From Lasiodiplodia sp. COLG20 (Eukaryota > Ascomycota > Dothideomycetes > Botryosphaeriales > Botryosphaeriaceae): DNA of 64,000 nucleotides. The stretch covers positions 3,906,001 through 3,970,000 of the forward strand of contig VNWV01000002.1 in the NCBI GenBank assembly GCA_009801085.1. Reading direction: 5' to 3'. Under the pieces are notes generated by a model, which was given only the letters and a program-made list of their open reading frames with translations, ran no database searches and was not told where the DNA came from. The position numbers were made by a program, and so were the translations under genes. Shown here piece after piece: positions 32,818 to 43,881 of this stretch (position 1 is its first letter; the number at the start of each line of letters is the position of its first letter).

Positions 32818-35226
32818 CTACAGACCAAGGCCTTCTACGTGGCCTAGGAATTCCCCTCTGCCTGACTCCTTCTCCCGGATCAGCGCATTAACGTCCACAC
32901 CGCCCGCTGTCAGATACCTGGGGCTGACGCCGACGTTGACCCTCTGACTCAACAGTGCTTTGAGCTCCGCCCTCATGGCATGAACCTCATCTTTGGAGAG
33001 GTCCTTCGCTTCACGCTCCTTCTTCTTGCGACCGCTACCTCTGCCACCCCTACCCATTGGCTTCTCCAGCTCCTCGGAGTCATACTCGACGCCCAAGTCC
33101 TCCGCAGCCTGGCGCAAGAGATCGTTCTCGGAAGAATTGGATTTTGCTTTGGCGACATCGGTATCTGCGATCTTCTTTGCCAGTGTCGCTCTAGGCTTTA
33201 ATCTAGAGACGATACGTCGGTCAAGGTCGACACTGCGCATGTAGTAAGAGCTCTTCGAGGCGTTGCTGTTCGCATGCACCTTGGCCACCAGTCTCCGAAC
33301 GCCGACGACTTCGTCGGGAGAGCAGATCAGAATGGAAGAACCCGAGCTTTCTCCACGGGCAGTACGACCAGAACGATGGACATACATGTCTGCCGTTCTG
33401 GGAAGGTGGTAGTGAATGACCAGCTCCACACCCTTGATATCGAGACCACGTGCGGCAACATCTGTTGCGATGAGAATGGAGTCCGGCTGTGTAGAAAAGC
33501 GCTCTACATTGCGCAGACGCTGCTTCTGCGCCATATGGGAGTGAAGTGCCAGAGCAGGAAGATTCAGATTGGTGAGGAACGGATGAAGGCGACGGACAGC
33601 AGATACGCTGTTTGTAAAAACAAGGGTGCGAGTCTTAGGGTGAAACATCAGGAGGGCGTAAAGATAGAGATCCTGGGAGAGCATTAGTATCTTGGTTAGA
33701 TTAATAATAGTCTGTTTCCTTACCTTTTCTGTTGCTCCGCATTCCACAAGACCCTCTTTCAAGCCCTCGGCCATTTGAGAGACAGGGTTGACATCAACGA
33801 ACTTTGGTTTTTCTTCCCTGAAGTTGAGCTTTTTCAATAGATACTCCATCGACTCCTTGTTCGAAAGAAGATCTCCGTGCCACTTTGCCTTGCCTGTGAG
33901 CTTTTGTTGCAGACCCTTATTGAAGGTCGCAGAGAAGACGAGGGTCTGTCGTTGCACTGGAGCGTCATCCTTCTCGTCTTTTTCCTTCTCCTCTTCTTCT
34001 GCCTCATCTTCATCCTCCGCTTGATCCTCGCGCTCAAGAACGTTCATGATCTCTTCCACCTCCTTGAAATGACCCTCACTGAGAAGTCGATCTGCTTCAT
34101 CCACCACAAGAAACCTGAGCTTCTTGAAGCGCTTCAGAATACCGTGACCGAGACTGATAATCTCCCACAGACGACCCGGTGTTCCGACAACCACATCTGC
34201 TGTCTCAAGTTGACGTTGCTGTTTTTGTATCGATAGACCACCGGTGATGGTTGCGATGGACGGACTGTCGAAAGTTCCGCCGGTGTAAAGGTCCGTAAGA
34301 TGCTTTGAAATTTGGTGTGCCAGTTCACGAGTCGGGCTAAGAATCAAGGCCAACGGTGCCTTCTCGCCCTTCTTGGATGCCTTCTTCGTTCGTTGCACTT
34401 CCAAGAAAGTTTCCAAAATGGGGATACCGAATGCGAGCGTCTTTCCTGATCCCGTTGACGCCTTTCCAACTAAATCATGGCCTGCAAGGATTTCAGGTAT
34501 CGTCGCGGCTTGGATGCGTGTGGGAGAACCGAATTTGAGCTTCGAAATCGCAACCATGATTTCGTCGGACAGGTTGAGACGATTCCATGCCGAAGTATCA
34601 ATACCATCATCCATGTCCTCTCCTAATAGGCCAGCGAAGGGGACTGTGCCGATCGGAGCTGCGCCATTAGTTTTCTTCTTGTCCTCTTGCGTGCTCTTCT
34701 TGCTCTTCTCTTTCTTTTCATTTTTGTCATTCTTCTCCTTCTTCTCCTTCTTCTTCTTCTCAGCGTTCTTCATGGGTCCATTAGATTGTGTGGGTGCCTC
34801 TTCCTTTGCAGGCTCTGGCTGTGCCTCATTGTCATCATCTTCGCCGAAGCCTTCCCACTCCGAAGCCTCCTCTTCGTCTTCCTCCACAGATGAAGAGTCT
34901 TCCTTTCCTCCGTCCTTCTGCTTTGCCTTCTTCTTTATGCTCTTGGTCGCCTGGAACGACACGACATCGCCTTCGCGCACCACATCGACATCGTCGATCT
35001 CCTCCAGTCCGAAAAAGCCTTCAAAATCGCCCAAACGATCCGGCATGTCGACCTCTTTCCACTGCAAGTTCTCCAAGCGCACCTTCTCGCCCGGCTTTGT
35101 CGTCTTCGTCTTCTTCGCGGTAGTCTTCGCGGCATCGGTGTTGGCGTCGTCGGTTCGCTGGCGCTTGCGCGCCTTCATAGCGGCGACCTTGGGAGGCAAT
35201 TGCCTCTTCTTCTCTTCCGGTGCCAT
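32818..35226 (-). CDS. MAK5: DEAD-box RNA helicase MAK5, 785 aa
   Basis: Exons 35226-33724 and 33672-32818. The 51-nt intron is a multiple of three and has no stop; it is placed by GTAAGG...CCCAG and because removal joins ATEK to DLYLYALL as the family requires. Motifs: GKASTGSGKT, PTRELAHQI, VVDEADRLL, FSATF, RGLDIKG and HRSGRTAR. A Lys/Glu-rich N-terminal third and the KWKEVDMPD-type leader are typical of MAK5/DDX24, a nucleolar helicase for 60S ribosome assembly. It is divergent from TRM7 across 257 bp. Confidence 0.94.
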   Translation of the reverse strand: MAPEEKKRQLPPKVAAMKARKRQRTDDANTDAAKTTAKKTKTTKPGEKVRLENLQWKEVDMPDRLGDFEGFFGLEEIDDVDVVREGDVVSFQATKSIKKKAKQKDGGKEDSSSVEEDEEEASEWEGFGEDDDNEAQPEPAKEEAPTQSNGPMKNAEKKKKEKKEKNDKNEKKEKSKKSTQEDKKKTNGAAPIGTVPFAGLLGEDMDDGIDTSAWNRLNLSDEIMVAISKLKFGSPTRIQAATIPEILAGHDLVGKASTGSGKTLAFGIPILETFLEVQRTKKASKKGEKAPLALILSPTRELAHQISKHLTDLYTGGTFDSPSIATITGGLSIQKQQRQLETADVVVGTPGRLWEIISLGHGILKRFKKLRFLVVDEADRLLSEGHFKEVEEIMNVLEREDQAEDEDEAEEEEKEKDEKDDAPVQRQTLVFSATFNKGLQQKLTGKAKWHGDLLSNKESMEYLLKKLNFREEKPKFVDVNPVSQMAEGLKEGLVECGATEKVRKQTIINLTKILMLSQDLYLYALLMFHPKTRTLVFTNSVSAVRRLHPFLTNLNLPALALHSHMAQKQRLRNVERFSTQPDSILIATDVAARGLDIKGVELVIHYHLPRTADMYVHRSGRTARGESSGSSILICSPDEVVGVRRLVAKVHANSNASKSSYYMRSVDLDRRIVSRLKPRATLAKKIADTDVAKAKSNSSENDLLRQAAEDLGVEYDSEELEKPMGRGGRGSGRKKKEREAKDLSKDEVHAMRAELKALLSQRVNVGVSPRYLTAGGVDVNALIREKESGRGEFLGHVEGLGL

Positions 35227-35483
35227 GGTTTCGCGATGGGCCGGCGTCGTGCGTGAATGGTGATGTGCGGTGTCGCGGAGGTTGCAGAGTCGGCGCGCGA
35301 CTGGGGAACTTTTTTTTCTTCGCCGCAAACCTCCGCGCTCACCTCCGCAAAACACGAAAAAAGCTACAACTACCCCGCCGCCGCCAACCACACACCACGA
35401 GCCTCGCACGGCCCCGTCTCTACTTCCGACGACCACCGTCTGACCGTGGGAATACTTGAACAGAAGGAAAACACCGTTAGAAC
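35227..35483. promoter_or_regulatory. Divergent promoter region, MAK5 / TRM7
   Basis: 257 bp between start codons of two RNA-biogenesis genes; a shared promoter is likely from position. No named element seen. Confidence 0.55.
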
Positions 35484-36614
35484 ATGGGAAAGTCGTCAAA
35501 GGACAAACGCGATGCCTACTACAGGCTCGCGAAAGAGCAAGGATGGCGCGCACGCTCCGCGTTCAAGTTGCTGCAATTGGACGAGGAATTCAACCTCTTT
35601 GAGGGCGTGACGCGGGTGGTTGACCTCTGCGCCGCCCCCGGCAGCTGGAGCCAAGTGCTCTCACGAATCCTCATCAAAGGCGAGCGCTTCGGCCGCGCAG
35701 GTTGGGAAGACAAGCAGCTGCAAGACACGAACACACAAGAAGCGCCGGCAGAAAAGACGGCCCAGAAGCAGCAGACCGAACCCAGGAAAGACGTCAAGAT
35801 CGTATCCATCGACCTACAACCAATGGCGCCGCTCGACGGCATCACCACCCTCCGCGCCGACATCACGCACCCGTCCACCGTGCCCCTCCTCCTCCGCGCC
35901 CTCGACCCCGAAGCCTACGACCCGACCGCCAGCACTTCCACCTCCTCCCCCGTCGACCTCGTCATCTCCGACGGCGCGCCCGACGTGACGGGCCTGCACG
36001 ACCTGGACATCTACGTGCAGTCGCAGCTGCTGTGGGCGGCGCTGAACCTAGCGCTGTGCGTGCTGAAGCCGGGGGGCAAGTTCGTCGCCAAGATCTTCCG
36101 CGGCAAGGACGTCGACCTGCTCTACGCCCAGCTCAAGACCGTCTTCGCCCGCGTGCGCGTCGCCAAGCCGCGCAGCAGCCGCGCCAGCAGCATCGAGGCC
36201 TTCGTCGTCTGCGAGGGCTTTCGCCCGCCCGAGGGCTTCAAGGCGTCGCTGGACAACCCGCTCGGCGCTGCGACTATGCTCTCAGAGCAAGCGGCGCAGA
36301 AGCACGAGGAGAGGGGCCAGACGAGGACCGTGAGGGACGACGGCGTCGTGGAGCTGGACCTGGGCGTGGAGGAGGAGGGCGAAGAGTACGATGATGGAGA
36401 GGGTATCCGCTGGATACCGCCTTTCCTGGCTTGTGGTGATCTGTCAGCGTACGATGCGGACGCGACATACCATCTGCCTAAGGATAGGGTCACGCTTGAT
36501 CCTGTCCAACCGCCGACAGCACCTCCTTACAAGCGTGCTTTAGAAATGCGTAAGAGGATGGGCGGAGCGTATGGCAAGACTAAAATGCTGGAGAAGAAGA
36601 CTGGCGGCGAATGA
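35484..36614 (+). CDS. TRM7: tRNA ribose 2'-O-methyltransferase TRM7 (FtsJ family), 376 aa
   Basis: A single exon. RSAFKLLQLDEEF carries the catalytic Lys, VVDLCAAPGSWSQVL is the AdoMet loop, VISDGAPDVTG holds the catalytic Asp, and GGKFVAKIF and SSIEAFVVC supply the remaining Lys and Glu of the K-D-K-E tetrad. TRM7 methylates positions 32 and 34 of the anticodon loop of several tRNAs in the cytoplasm. An insert of ~40 polar residues after the AdoMet loop is common in filamentous fungi. The last ~36 residues are duplicated, in diverged form, at 38946-39053. Confidence 0.95.
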   Translation: MGKSSKDKRDAYYRLAKEQGWRARSAFKLLQLDEEFNLFEGVTRVVDLCAAPGSWSQVLSRILIKGERFGRAGWEDKQLQDTNTQEAPAEKTAQKQQTEPRKDVKIVSIDLQPMAPLDGITTLRADITHPSTVPLLLRALDPEAYDPTASTSTSSPVDLVISDGAPDVTGLHDLDIYVQSQLLWAALNLALCVLKPGGKFVAKIFRGKDVDLLYAQLKTVFARVRVAKPRSSRASSIEAFVVCEGFRPPEGFKASLDNPLGAATMLSEQAAQKHEERGQTRTVRDDGVVELDLGVEEEGEEYDDGEGIRWIPPFLACGDLSAYDADATYHLPKDRVTLDPVQPPTAPPYKRALEMRKRMGGAYGKTKMLEKKTGGE

Positions 36615-37133
36615 AGCGTGTGAGGCTTGTTTGTTGAAGTAAAGCCACAGGAACTCCTGCAAGCACGTACCAGAGCTAAAGCAGCGAATGCTAACAGGGC
36701 ATTTACGAGCGAATGAAGAGGCCCGAGCGGAAAGGCAACTTGGGCCAGCCAGCATCAAGCTGGCGAGATTTGCTCGGGATACGGAGAGATTGATGGCTGG
36801 CATAAAAATCTCAGGAGTGTACGCGCACCAAATTGGCGTCTTTTCTGACGTAACTTGCATCGACCATGGCAAGGGTTCACAGACGCTCGAAGGTAGTCAG
36901 TCAATTTTCTTGGTCACTGCTTTGTCTGATGCAAGAAATAGTGTCATATGGCATAATCCTGTAGAATATGCCGTCGTCAGTAGTGTTTGAATCACAGCGA
37001 GCTTCAGTGAAAATACAACGCCCTTCTTTTTTTTTTTTTTTCTAAAGCAATGCCGTGTCGAGTTGTCGCAATTAAGTATACATGAAGTAGTAGATTGTAT
37101 GTTATCTCTCGTCGCCCCCACTTCTGCACTAGT
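36615..37133. other. Intergenic, no gene seen
   Basis: Lies between TRM7 and the Cys-motif gene on the other strand. A run of about 15 T ends near 37041. Confidence 0.5.
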
Positions 37134-38409
37134 TCAGCGCTTGCCATTGTTCAGCTTCCAGAAGCCAAACTCATCATCTGGAGTCGCACCCGGCAGCCTC
37201 GCTTCTTCGCGCATCGGAAGCAAAATCACACTGTCTACAAACTCGGCTTTGCCCTCTGGCTCAGCCGAGATGACGCACAAGTATCCCCCACTTTCGCACT
37301 TTGCGCATGCAAATTTTCGCTTGGTCTCCTCGCTGTGCCAATTCGTCTTTACGGAAGACATCACAAAACTCCTCATGCACTCCCAGCTAGCTTTGTTTCC
37401 TCGCCTCGCCCACGTTCTGACCTTATTTCCCTTCTGGCTCACGTAAGTCCTGAGGTTGGATTTTGTTTTCGCTTCGATCTTGCTCGCTAAGCTCGTCGGA
37501 ACGTCGCAGCCAGGTAGGAGGCCGTAGTATTGGAGTCGCTCTACGTTGACTTACTCCTTGCCATTGATGTACTTCTTGTAGTGTGGTGGTCGCTCGCCGC
37601 TCGCTGTCGCAGAACGAGCTCTGAGAGGGGTTGGCTTCGCAGGCTGACGAGTGGTTTGGATGTCTTGCGTCGTCTGGGCACTGTTAGTAAGGCACTTCGC
37701 GTAGTGAACTCCGGACACTTACCTGCACCCGTCGCCACTTCGCAGGTCGCTCGAAGCTGTCATCTTGGGACTGCTTCAGCCCATCCGAGTCGCCCGTATC
37801 GTCGCGGAGTTTTCCCGAGCGGAGTCGCTTGCTTGTCTTTCGGAAGTCAGTCAATGGTTTCGAAACAGGGCTTTGACAACTCACGGTTGAGTCAATGGAC
37901 TCTTGCATTCTGGAGAGACCATCCCGGCCATGCTCATCGCCCGCGAGATTGAGTTGTCCGATAGAGAACGTGCTGTCGCCAGGACCTTCGTTGAGGAAGT
38001 TGTCGAAGTTGTCGTCGTCGAAGTCGCTGCTCTCTTGGAGGTCCACAATCTGATATGCTGTTAGTCCAGGAGTCTGACGCCATTGGAAGGAGTGTCACTG
38101 ACTGCAGCAGCTGTTGAAGTCGCAGAATTTTGCCCTAAGGCATTGGATATCGCACCGACAGGCACTTGGTCGCGCTCTAGCCGCTTCTGGAGCTCGTCCA
38201 GCTCGCGCTGTCTCGCGTCAAGAGCAGCCTCTCTGGTATCAAGGACAGCCTCTCTGTTACGCAGTCGCTCGCGCTCTGCCTCAGGTTGTTAGCAACGCCC
38301 AGTCATGAGGTTGATTTGTGAACTGGGCAGTCATACCCTGACGAAGTGCAAGTCGCTCACCGGGATCGAGTTGTAGATCGCCGTGGTTCTGAGGGGGTCG
38401 CCGAGGCAT
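37134..38409 (-). CDS. Seven-exon coiled-coil / Cys-motif protein, 314 aa
   Basis: Exons: 38409-38337, 38275-38103, 38049-37885, 37836-37723, 37673-37555, 37486-37443 and 37390-37134. All six introns (48-68 nt) have GT...AG ends and keep one frame. The N-terminal ~75 residues form an Arg/Glu/Leu coiled coil (NREAVLDTREAALDARQREL). The middle is acidic then basic. The C-terminus has FACAKCESGGYLC (CxxCx6C), then VILLPMREEAR and a GFWKL ending. This resembles short, lineage-expanded fungal proteins ending in a Cys cluster; no function is known to me. The many small exons make coding likely, as they would hardly survive by chance. Confidence 0.68.
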
Positions 38410-38945
38410 GTTTTCGAGTGTCGAGGGCTGAGATTTTCGCGAGCGGGGAGTATGTCGTGGAGTTGGAGTGAAGTCACGGTGGCGAGGCGTATTTAAGCAA
38501 CTGCCCCGATGAAGAAGGAAGGCACCCACCACATAGCGAGCGGCACTAACACAGCCCCGCCATTAGGCTGCGGAGCACCTTCCCCCTGCTGCCAGATCTC
38601 AAGAAGTCGCCCGCAAATACAGGATTCTCATTATGGGCCGCTATATTAATAACTCGTACTTGTGTATTCATCTCACGCAAGTACTGGGACCACCCCCCAG
38701 CCAGTGTTAGTATCTGGTTGAATTGATTTTTTATCTCTTCATTCTACAAGGAACTGGTCTGATTTCTCTCAGTACATTGCTATAACTTCCTGTCCGAGGA
38801 AGTGCTTGATCGCGAAGCTGGACCATTGACGCTCAATCAGCTGCCATGAGTCAGGCTGTCAGCCATTCGATATTCCTATACAACACGTCGATCATCTTGT
38901 CAGGTCACAATGACATGCCGTCAGCAACAAAAGCCTGTCTGTGCG
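38410..38945. other. Intergenic, no gene seen
   Basis: Upstream flank of the Cys-motif gene, up to the duplicated TRM7 tail. Nothing recognised. Confidence 0.5.
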
Positions 38946-39080
38946 CAGCCGCCGACAGTACCGACGTATAAGGGTGCTTTCGAGATACAGAAGAGAATAG
39001 GCGGAGCGTATGGCAAGGCCAAAATGCTGGAGAGGAAATACGGCGGCGATATTCACACTCCAGAGTATCTTGCAAAATAG
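38946..39080 (+). pseudogene. Diverged duplicate of the TRM7 3' end
   Basis: An open frame of 44 codons plus a stop whose first ~36 residues match the TRM7 C-terminus: QPPTVPTYKGAFEIQKRIGG here versus QPPTAPPYKRALEMRKRMGG in TRM7, then AYGKAKMLE versus AYGKTKMLE. The nucleotide match is strongest from GGCGGAGCGTATGGCAAG. The tail then continues with unrelated codons. No methyltransferase core is present, so it cannot be a working copy. Confidence 0.75.
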
Positions 39081-39256
39081 AGCGGAGAGTATTACTAGTT
39101 GGGCGCCCACCCAAGCGCTGCTCCAAAGCTACGAAGCTGCGTGAACGCAGGCAGCAGCAGCGTTTTTGGACTTCGATACGGCGCGACGAGAGTTCGAGCA
39201 GCAACAGCAACGACAACGCAACGCGCAGACTGCTCCCATTCGATATCTTGAAGAGA

Positions 39257-39793
39257 TCACTCATAGTGGTTCTTAGCCCTCGCAGCATCGCTACGCGCAT
39301 CGTCAAGGGCTTTCTGGAAGTCGATTTCATTTATCGCAGCGTTGTTCTGGGCTTCCTCGAGGTCCTCGATGGCGGTTTCCAATTCGCCTCGCAGACAATC
39401 CTCGGTCTCTCCGGCTGTGATCAAGGCTTGCTCAAGCTTCGCTCTCGCAGCGCTTCTCAGCGCCACGAGGTTGTCATCTCGCTCAGCTATCGTAGCTGAC
39501 TTGGCTTCGATGTCAGCCTTCAGCTCACGGTTGCGTTGCCTCTAGTCGTTAAGGCTCGCTTGGTCGTTCTCATACATCCGCTGAAGAAGCGCAGCCATCT
39601 TCTCACCAGCCTCGCGACGGATCGTCTCATGTTTCAGCTCATTTTGGATATCCTTCCGATCACCGGCGAGGCGCTCGCGCGCTTCAATCTCCGCCGTGAG
39701 TAGGAGATCTTGTCGCCGATCAAGTGAGGTCCTGTCATCGCCCAGCTGCTTCTGTTGCTGTTCATGAGATTGTAGATCTTGGGTGAGAGCCAA
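39257..39793 (-). pseudogene. Coiled-coil protein remnant with in-frame TAG
   Basis: One continuous minus-strand frame of ~179 codons rich in Glu, Lys, Arg and Ala with heptad spacing, interrupted by a single TAG at 39544-39542. The residue after the stop begins RQRNRELKADIEAKS. No start codon is evident at the 5' side and the frame stays open further upstream. The coding pattern on both sides of the stop argues for decay of a real gene. No domain is recognised. Confidence 0.5.
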
Positions 39794-39807
39794 CGGAGGC
39801 TCGCCCG

Positions 39808-40128
39808 CGGTCTCCTCTCGCAGCTGGACAGCTGTCTGATGCGATCGCGCAACATGAAGTGAGAGAGCTGAAGCACAAGAACGGCAAAGCGACAGTCAAG
39901 ATGAAGTACCTGGACGGCGAGTTGGCGTGGGTTCAGAAGCCAGTATTGACGGTGTGTGATGAGCTGAAGAAGGCGAACAAGTAGTACGATGACGATATGG
40001 CTGAGATGCATGAGATGCTGGTAGTGCTTGGGGATAAGTACAAGGTGACCAGGGAAATATATTACGAGCGAACGGATCAGCTTTGCGAGTTGAGCAAGCA
40101 CTTTCAGCAGGATGATGCGACTGAGTAG
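39808..40128 (+). pseudogene. Second coiled-coil remnant with in-frame TAG
   Basis: A plus-strand frame of ~106 codons, charged and helical (AQHEVRELKHKNGKATVKMK, then MAEMHEMLVVLGDKYK). It is broken by one TAG at 39982-39984 between KKANK and YDDDM and ends at a TAG at 40126-40128. It is back to back with the minus-strand remnant. The true 5' end is unclear. Confidence 0.45.
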
Positions 40129-40130
40129 CA

Positions 40131-40437
40131 GTGATTCTGGGTCTTGCGATTCGTAGATAGCTACCTTTGCTGGCGAAAATGGGCTGACGAAAACAATTTG
40201 TACAATATGCTCTAAGACTACACAACCATACACTTCCAGATGGAATACAGGGACCCGTGCATGTAGAAAGCAACAAGAGGCGGATCTTCTGCTGAACACG
40301 TGTTACTCAGTGGAGGTTGTTTTGGTCACGTTGTTGCCTTGCCCCGCAAATTAATCGTTACACAATGGTACTTTCGGACGACACCACTCCCGCAAATCCA
40401 AACATCTTTTTTCTGGCTTGAATTTATTACTGCAAAA
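40131..40437. other. Intergenic, no gene seen
   Basis: Promoter region of the F-box/LRR-like gene. Confidence 0.45.
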
Positions 40438-41748
40438 ATGGCTCGTTTGACCGACCTTTGCGAAGACATCATCAGGATCATTGTTGAGTTGCTGGCCGGG
40501 CCAGTAGATCCGATCACGGACGCGCTTTCAGGCATGCCCGTGGTGGCCGGTTCCAATTTCTCGAAGGCGTCTCTTTGTGCTGCCGCACGCGCACACCCCA
40601 TCTTTAGCTGGATGGCCAGTCCAATCATCTTCCGAACCATCGAGATTTATCTCGGAAAAAACCGACCTTCAACTTTGCCAACCAAATATGCAATCCGAGA
40701 ACGAGGATTGCGGAAGCTCTGTCAGGTTTTAGCAGCCGGGACAGACCGATCTCGCCAGCTGCAAACATACATAAAAGTCGTCGACGCCAGCTGGGTGCGC
40801 TGCGACCTGGAGGCACATGTGAAGCAACTGCTGGACATGGCCCCAAACTTGCAGGACTTGACGCTCCGCAATCCGTATGGCCTCTTGCCTTACCTGGATT
40901 TCAGTCAAATGTCACGGCTTCAGCGTGCAAATCTGTGCGTGCGTGTAACCTACGATCACGTGGCCAATCTAGCGGTTCTGCCGAATCTGGAATTCCTCAC
41001 ATTTGAATTTGATATAATCGGCCTCCTCGCTAGCCCGCCAACATACCGTCAGAGTCCAAAGCGAACACCGTTGGCATGCCTGGACACTGGCAGCGAATAT
41101 AAGTGCAGAGCGGGGCTACGATGGACACTTGAACAATTTCATGGGACCAAGAAACTCTGCACCACACTAGATGGTAAGAAGTCTCTACCCGCCATTATAT
41201 CGGACGACTTGAATGAACATATTTCATTGCGTAGGAACTACTTTACCCCATTTGACAAGCGAAACCTTGCTGCCAGCCAAAGCATTCCTTGAAAAATTAG
41301 AGATAAGACGCTGGTATTTTGGGGACAGGGGCCTTCTGAATCTTTCAAGCTTCTATAACCTCACGAAACTCACCGTCTGCGCAGAATGCTTCTTCCGTCA
41401 AGGTGTTGAGAAGAATGACATATCTCGCTACTTGCCGAAAAGCCTGGAGTATCTTGAAAGTAAGTACACTAGAAATTAGGATTCCATCCATCCACTAATT
41501 TTTGTTTTATAAAAAAAAAAAAAGTAAACTTCCATTTCGAGAGTCGCATGAATGCGCTCAACAACGCCGACCCGAGACAGGAATCTGATGCCATTGACGC
41601 ACTTTGGCTCTTGCAGATAGCTCGGAACAAAATAGAAAGATGTTCGTCGTTGAAACACGTATGCGTACGGGAAAATCACGACACTGAACCTCGGTCAGCC
41701 GAACCCTGGTGGCCACCGGAAGAAATCGGGATTTGTGAGGCATTTTAG
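40438..41748 (+). CDS. F-box/LRR-like protein, 394 aa
   Basis: Exons 40438-41173, 41235-41459 and 41525-41748; introns 61 and 65 nt, the second ending after a run of 13 A. The N-terminus (LTDLCEDIIRIIVELLAGP) has the spacing of an F-box-like helix. Leu-rich strand/helix units follow (PNLQDLTLRNPYGLLPYL, PNLEFLTFEFD, NLSSFYNLTKLTV). Such proteins can be substrate adaptors of SCF ubiquitin ligases. The F-box is weak, so the role is tentative. The start ATG gives MARLTD; the frame is open further upstream. Confidence 0.7.
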
Positions 41749-42325
41749 CTTGCTGGAATCGAGTTACAAGTGTTTAGGTACACCTAGTTGGACAGTGTGG
41801 GTGCGGCGTTTCTATCACAATTATCTTGGGTCGTAGGGATCATCCTGTACCTTCGGCCCTTCCGGTCGATTCAAGCTTGGCTGTCAAAACAGCTGGGGTT
41901 GTGAATAAGGATGTAATTCCATGGCTCCATTTACAGTAGACCAGCTAAGAGCTCAACACAATACCTTCGATCATCTCAAGTCTTGGTCGAATGCAATGCA
42001 GGCTACCCAGCGGTTGATACCCTGACACAATTGTGACCAAAGTTTTAAGTTACTTGTTCTATAGCACCGCTTACTATAGACTGGGAGCCCTATCGAACTG
42101 TTCCTCCAGTGATTGGGTCTACAAGAACAACTCAAAGTAAGTGCTACCAAACCACCCTTGCCGATTTCTACACAAGACGGCATTCAGCCACTTGGCAATC
42201 AGGACCCCACTAATGTGTCGCAAAAACCACAACGAATCAACTCAACACGAAGACGAGGCTAACAGAACCCAACCATCTTCTGACCTCCCTGCCCTGTCTC
42301 CCCTTTACCCGACACCAAACGATAT
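41749..42325. other. Convergent intergenic region
   Basis: 3' flanks of the F-box/LRR-like gene and of the GT90 gene. No gene seen. Confidence 0.5.
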
Positions 42326-43881
42326 TCATGTATGCCGCCCTTCCGGAAAGCGGAAAGGAAAGTTCGGGTCCGGATGCGCGAAGATCTCCCAATCCACGCC
42401 TCGCTGCTTCTTCCGCACGCTGCCGTCCGGTGCCGCGACGTCCACGTACGCCTCCGGCGAGAAGGCCTGCACCTCCGCCCAGGCGCGGATCAACCCGCGC
42501 CAATAGCACGCTTCGGCAGCAGGGGTCAGGTAGCGGTCGCGGAACGTGGCGACGGAGTTGTTGGCGATGCGAGCGGTAGTGGCAGCGTTGGAGAGGTAGT
42601 ACTGCATCTTTTCGTGGAGGTCGGAGAAGTCGTTGCGGACGCTGATGAAGTTCTGTTTCGTGGCAGTGTGTCAGCGCCTGGATATTCGGCAAGAATGGGT
42701 GCTGTCATACCTGATCTGGGCCGTCGGCTACAAGTAAGTCGTAGTAATGGGCTTGGAACTCGAGGGGCTGGTGGACGACGATGATGGAGTTGCAGTTCTG
42801 CAAATAGCGGAGCCTGCCGCTCCAGGTGTTGCCCTCGGTGTGGACCGGGAACTTGTACTTGCAGAAGTCGACCATGTGCATGCGGGTTTCCGAGGTCATT
42901 GTCTGAACATCGGCCCACTCGTAGCCTTGGGCAGCGTTCATGAGAGCCGTCCGTACTTTGTTGTTCATGGCGCCACGCCACACAGCGCGCGGATCCTTGT
43001 CTTCAAAGGGCATCTCGACGAACTTAAGCTTTTCGCGGAACGAAATGTAAGACCCAAGATCGGCTTCGGGGAACTATGAGGGAAGAATGTTAATTTTCTT
43101 TGAGATGAGCGAGAAGATGGTGCAGCTTACAGCCCAGCCATCAAAGTCAGGCACGACCCAGGTATTTTGATTTGTTTCCGGTCTGTTCCACGACCACACA
43201 ATGCGGTCCTCTGGTACTGCCTCGGTTGGCGTATCCTCGAGATCAAGAATGAACTCGACATTCGGAATAGTTGTGGGGTCGTCAACGGCAGTGATAGCCC
43301 TGTAGAGGTTCGAGAGACCGGCCAGACCCCGGGCACGATTACAGGCACCTTCCTTCTCATCGATGACGTACATCTACGGCACTTCTTGGTTAGGGCGTTC
43401 GCAGCCACCGGTAAAGGAACTAAGTGCAACTGACCTGTCCATTGTAGATCAGAACGTGCATCTGAGCATGAGGCCAGGGCTTCGAGTCCCAGTGTATCTT
43501 GACCTGCTCGCGATGGATGGAAGCACGACCAAAATGGACACGAGCGCGCTCTATCTCTGTATAGAGTTTAGGAAAGGCAGTCTGGCCCGGGAAAGTGTTA
43601 GCCAAATGATATTTTGGAGAGTGACAGAGAGTCAGAGTTACATCACACTGCTTGTCTGAGAGACCAAGGTTTCTGGAATCCCTAGAGTGGTAGAATTGCC
43701 ATTTTCCATCTCCATCTGCGAGAGCATCTGGAAGACTAAGGCTTGGACGAGCCTCCAGGGGTGTTGATTTATAGCGAAAGCTACTGATCAGAACGAGGAC
43801 GGCTACGACAACAGCACCGCCTATGTATACTTTCAATGATTTCCGTGTACGCATCCATGCAGGCGTGCTTGGAGCAGACAT
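42326..43881 (-). CDS. GT90 (CAP10-type) glycosyltransferase, 439 aa
   Basis: Five exons: 43881-43642, 43581-43435, 43373-43131, 43073-42711 and 42652-42326; introns 57-61 nt. The first intron (60 nt) leaves the frame open if retained. Residues ~15-36 are a single hydrophobic segment after a short basic tail, giving a type II Golgi membrane topology. The lumenal domain has SWNRPET, FREKLKFVEMPFEDKDPRAVWRG-type residues, a WSGRLRYLQNCNSIIVV block and HYYDLLV, the CAP10/KDELC family pattern. Relatives transfer xylose or glucose to capsule, cell-wall glycans or proteins. The donor sugar is not predictable. Confidence 0.9.
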
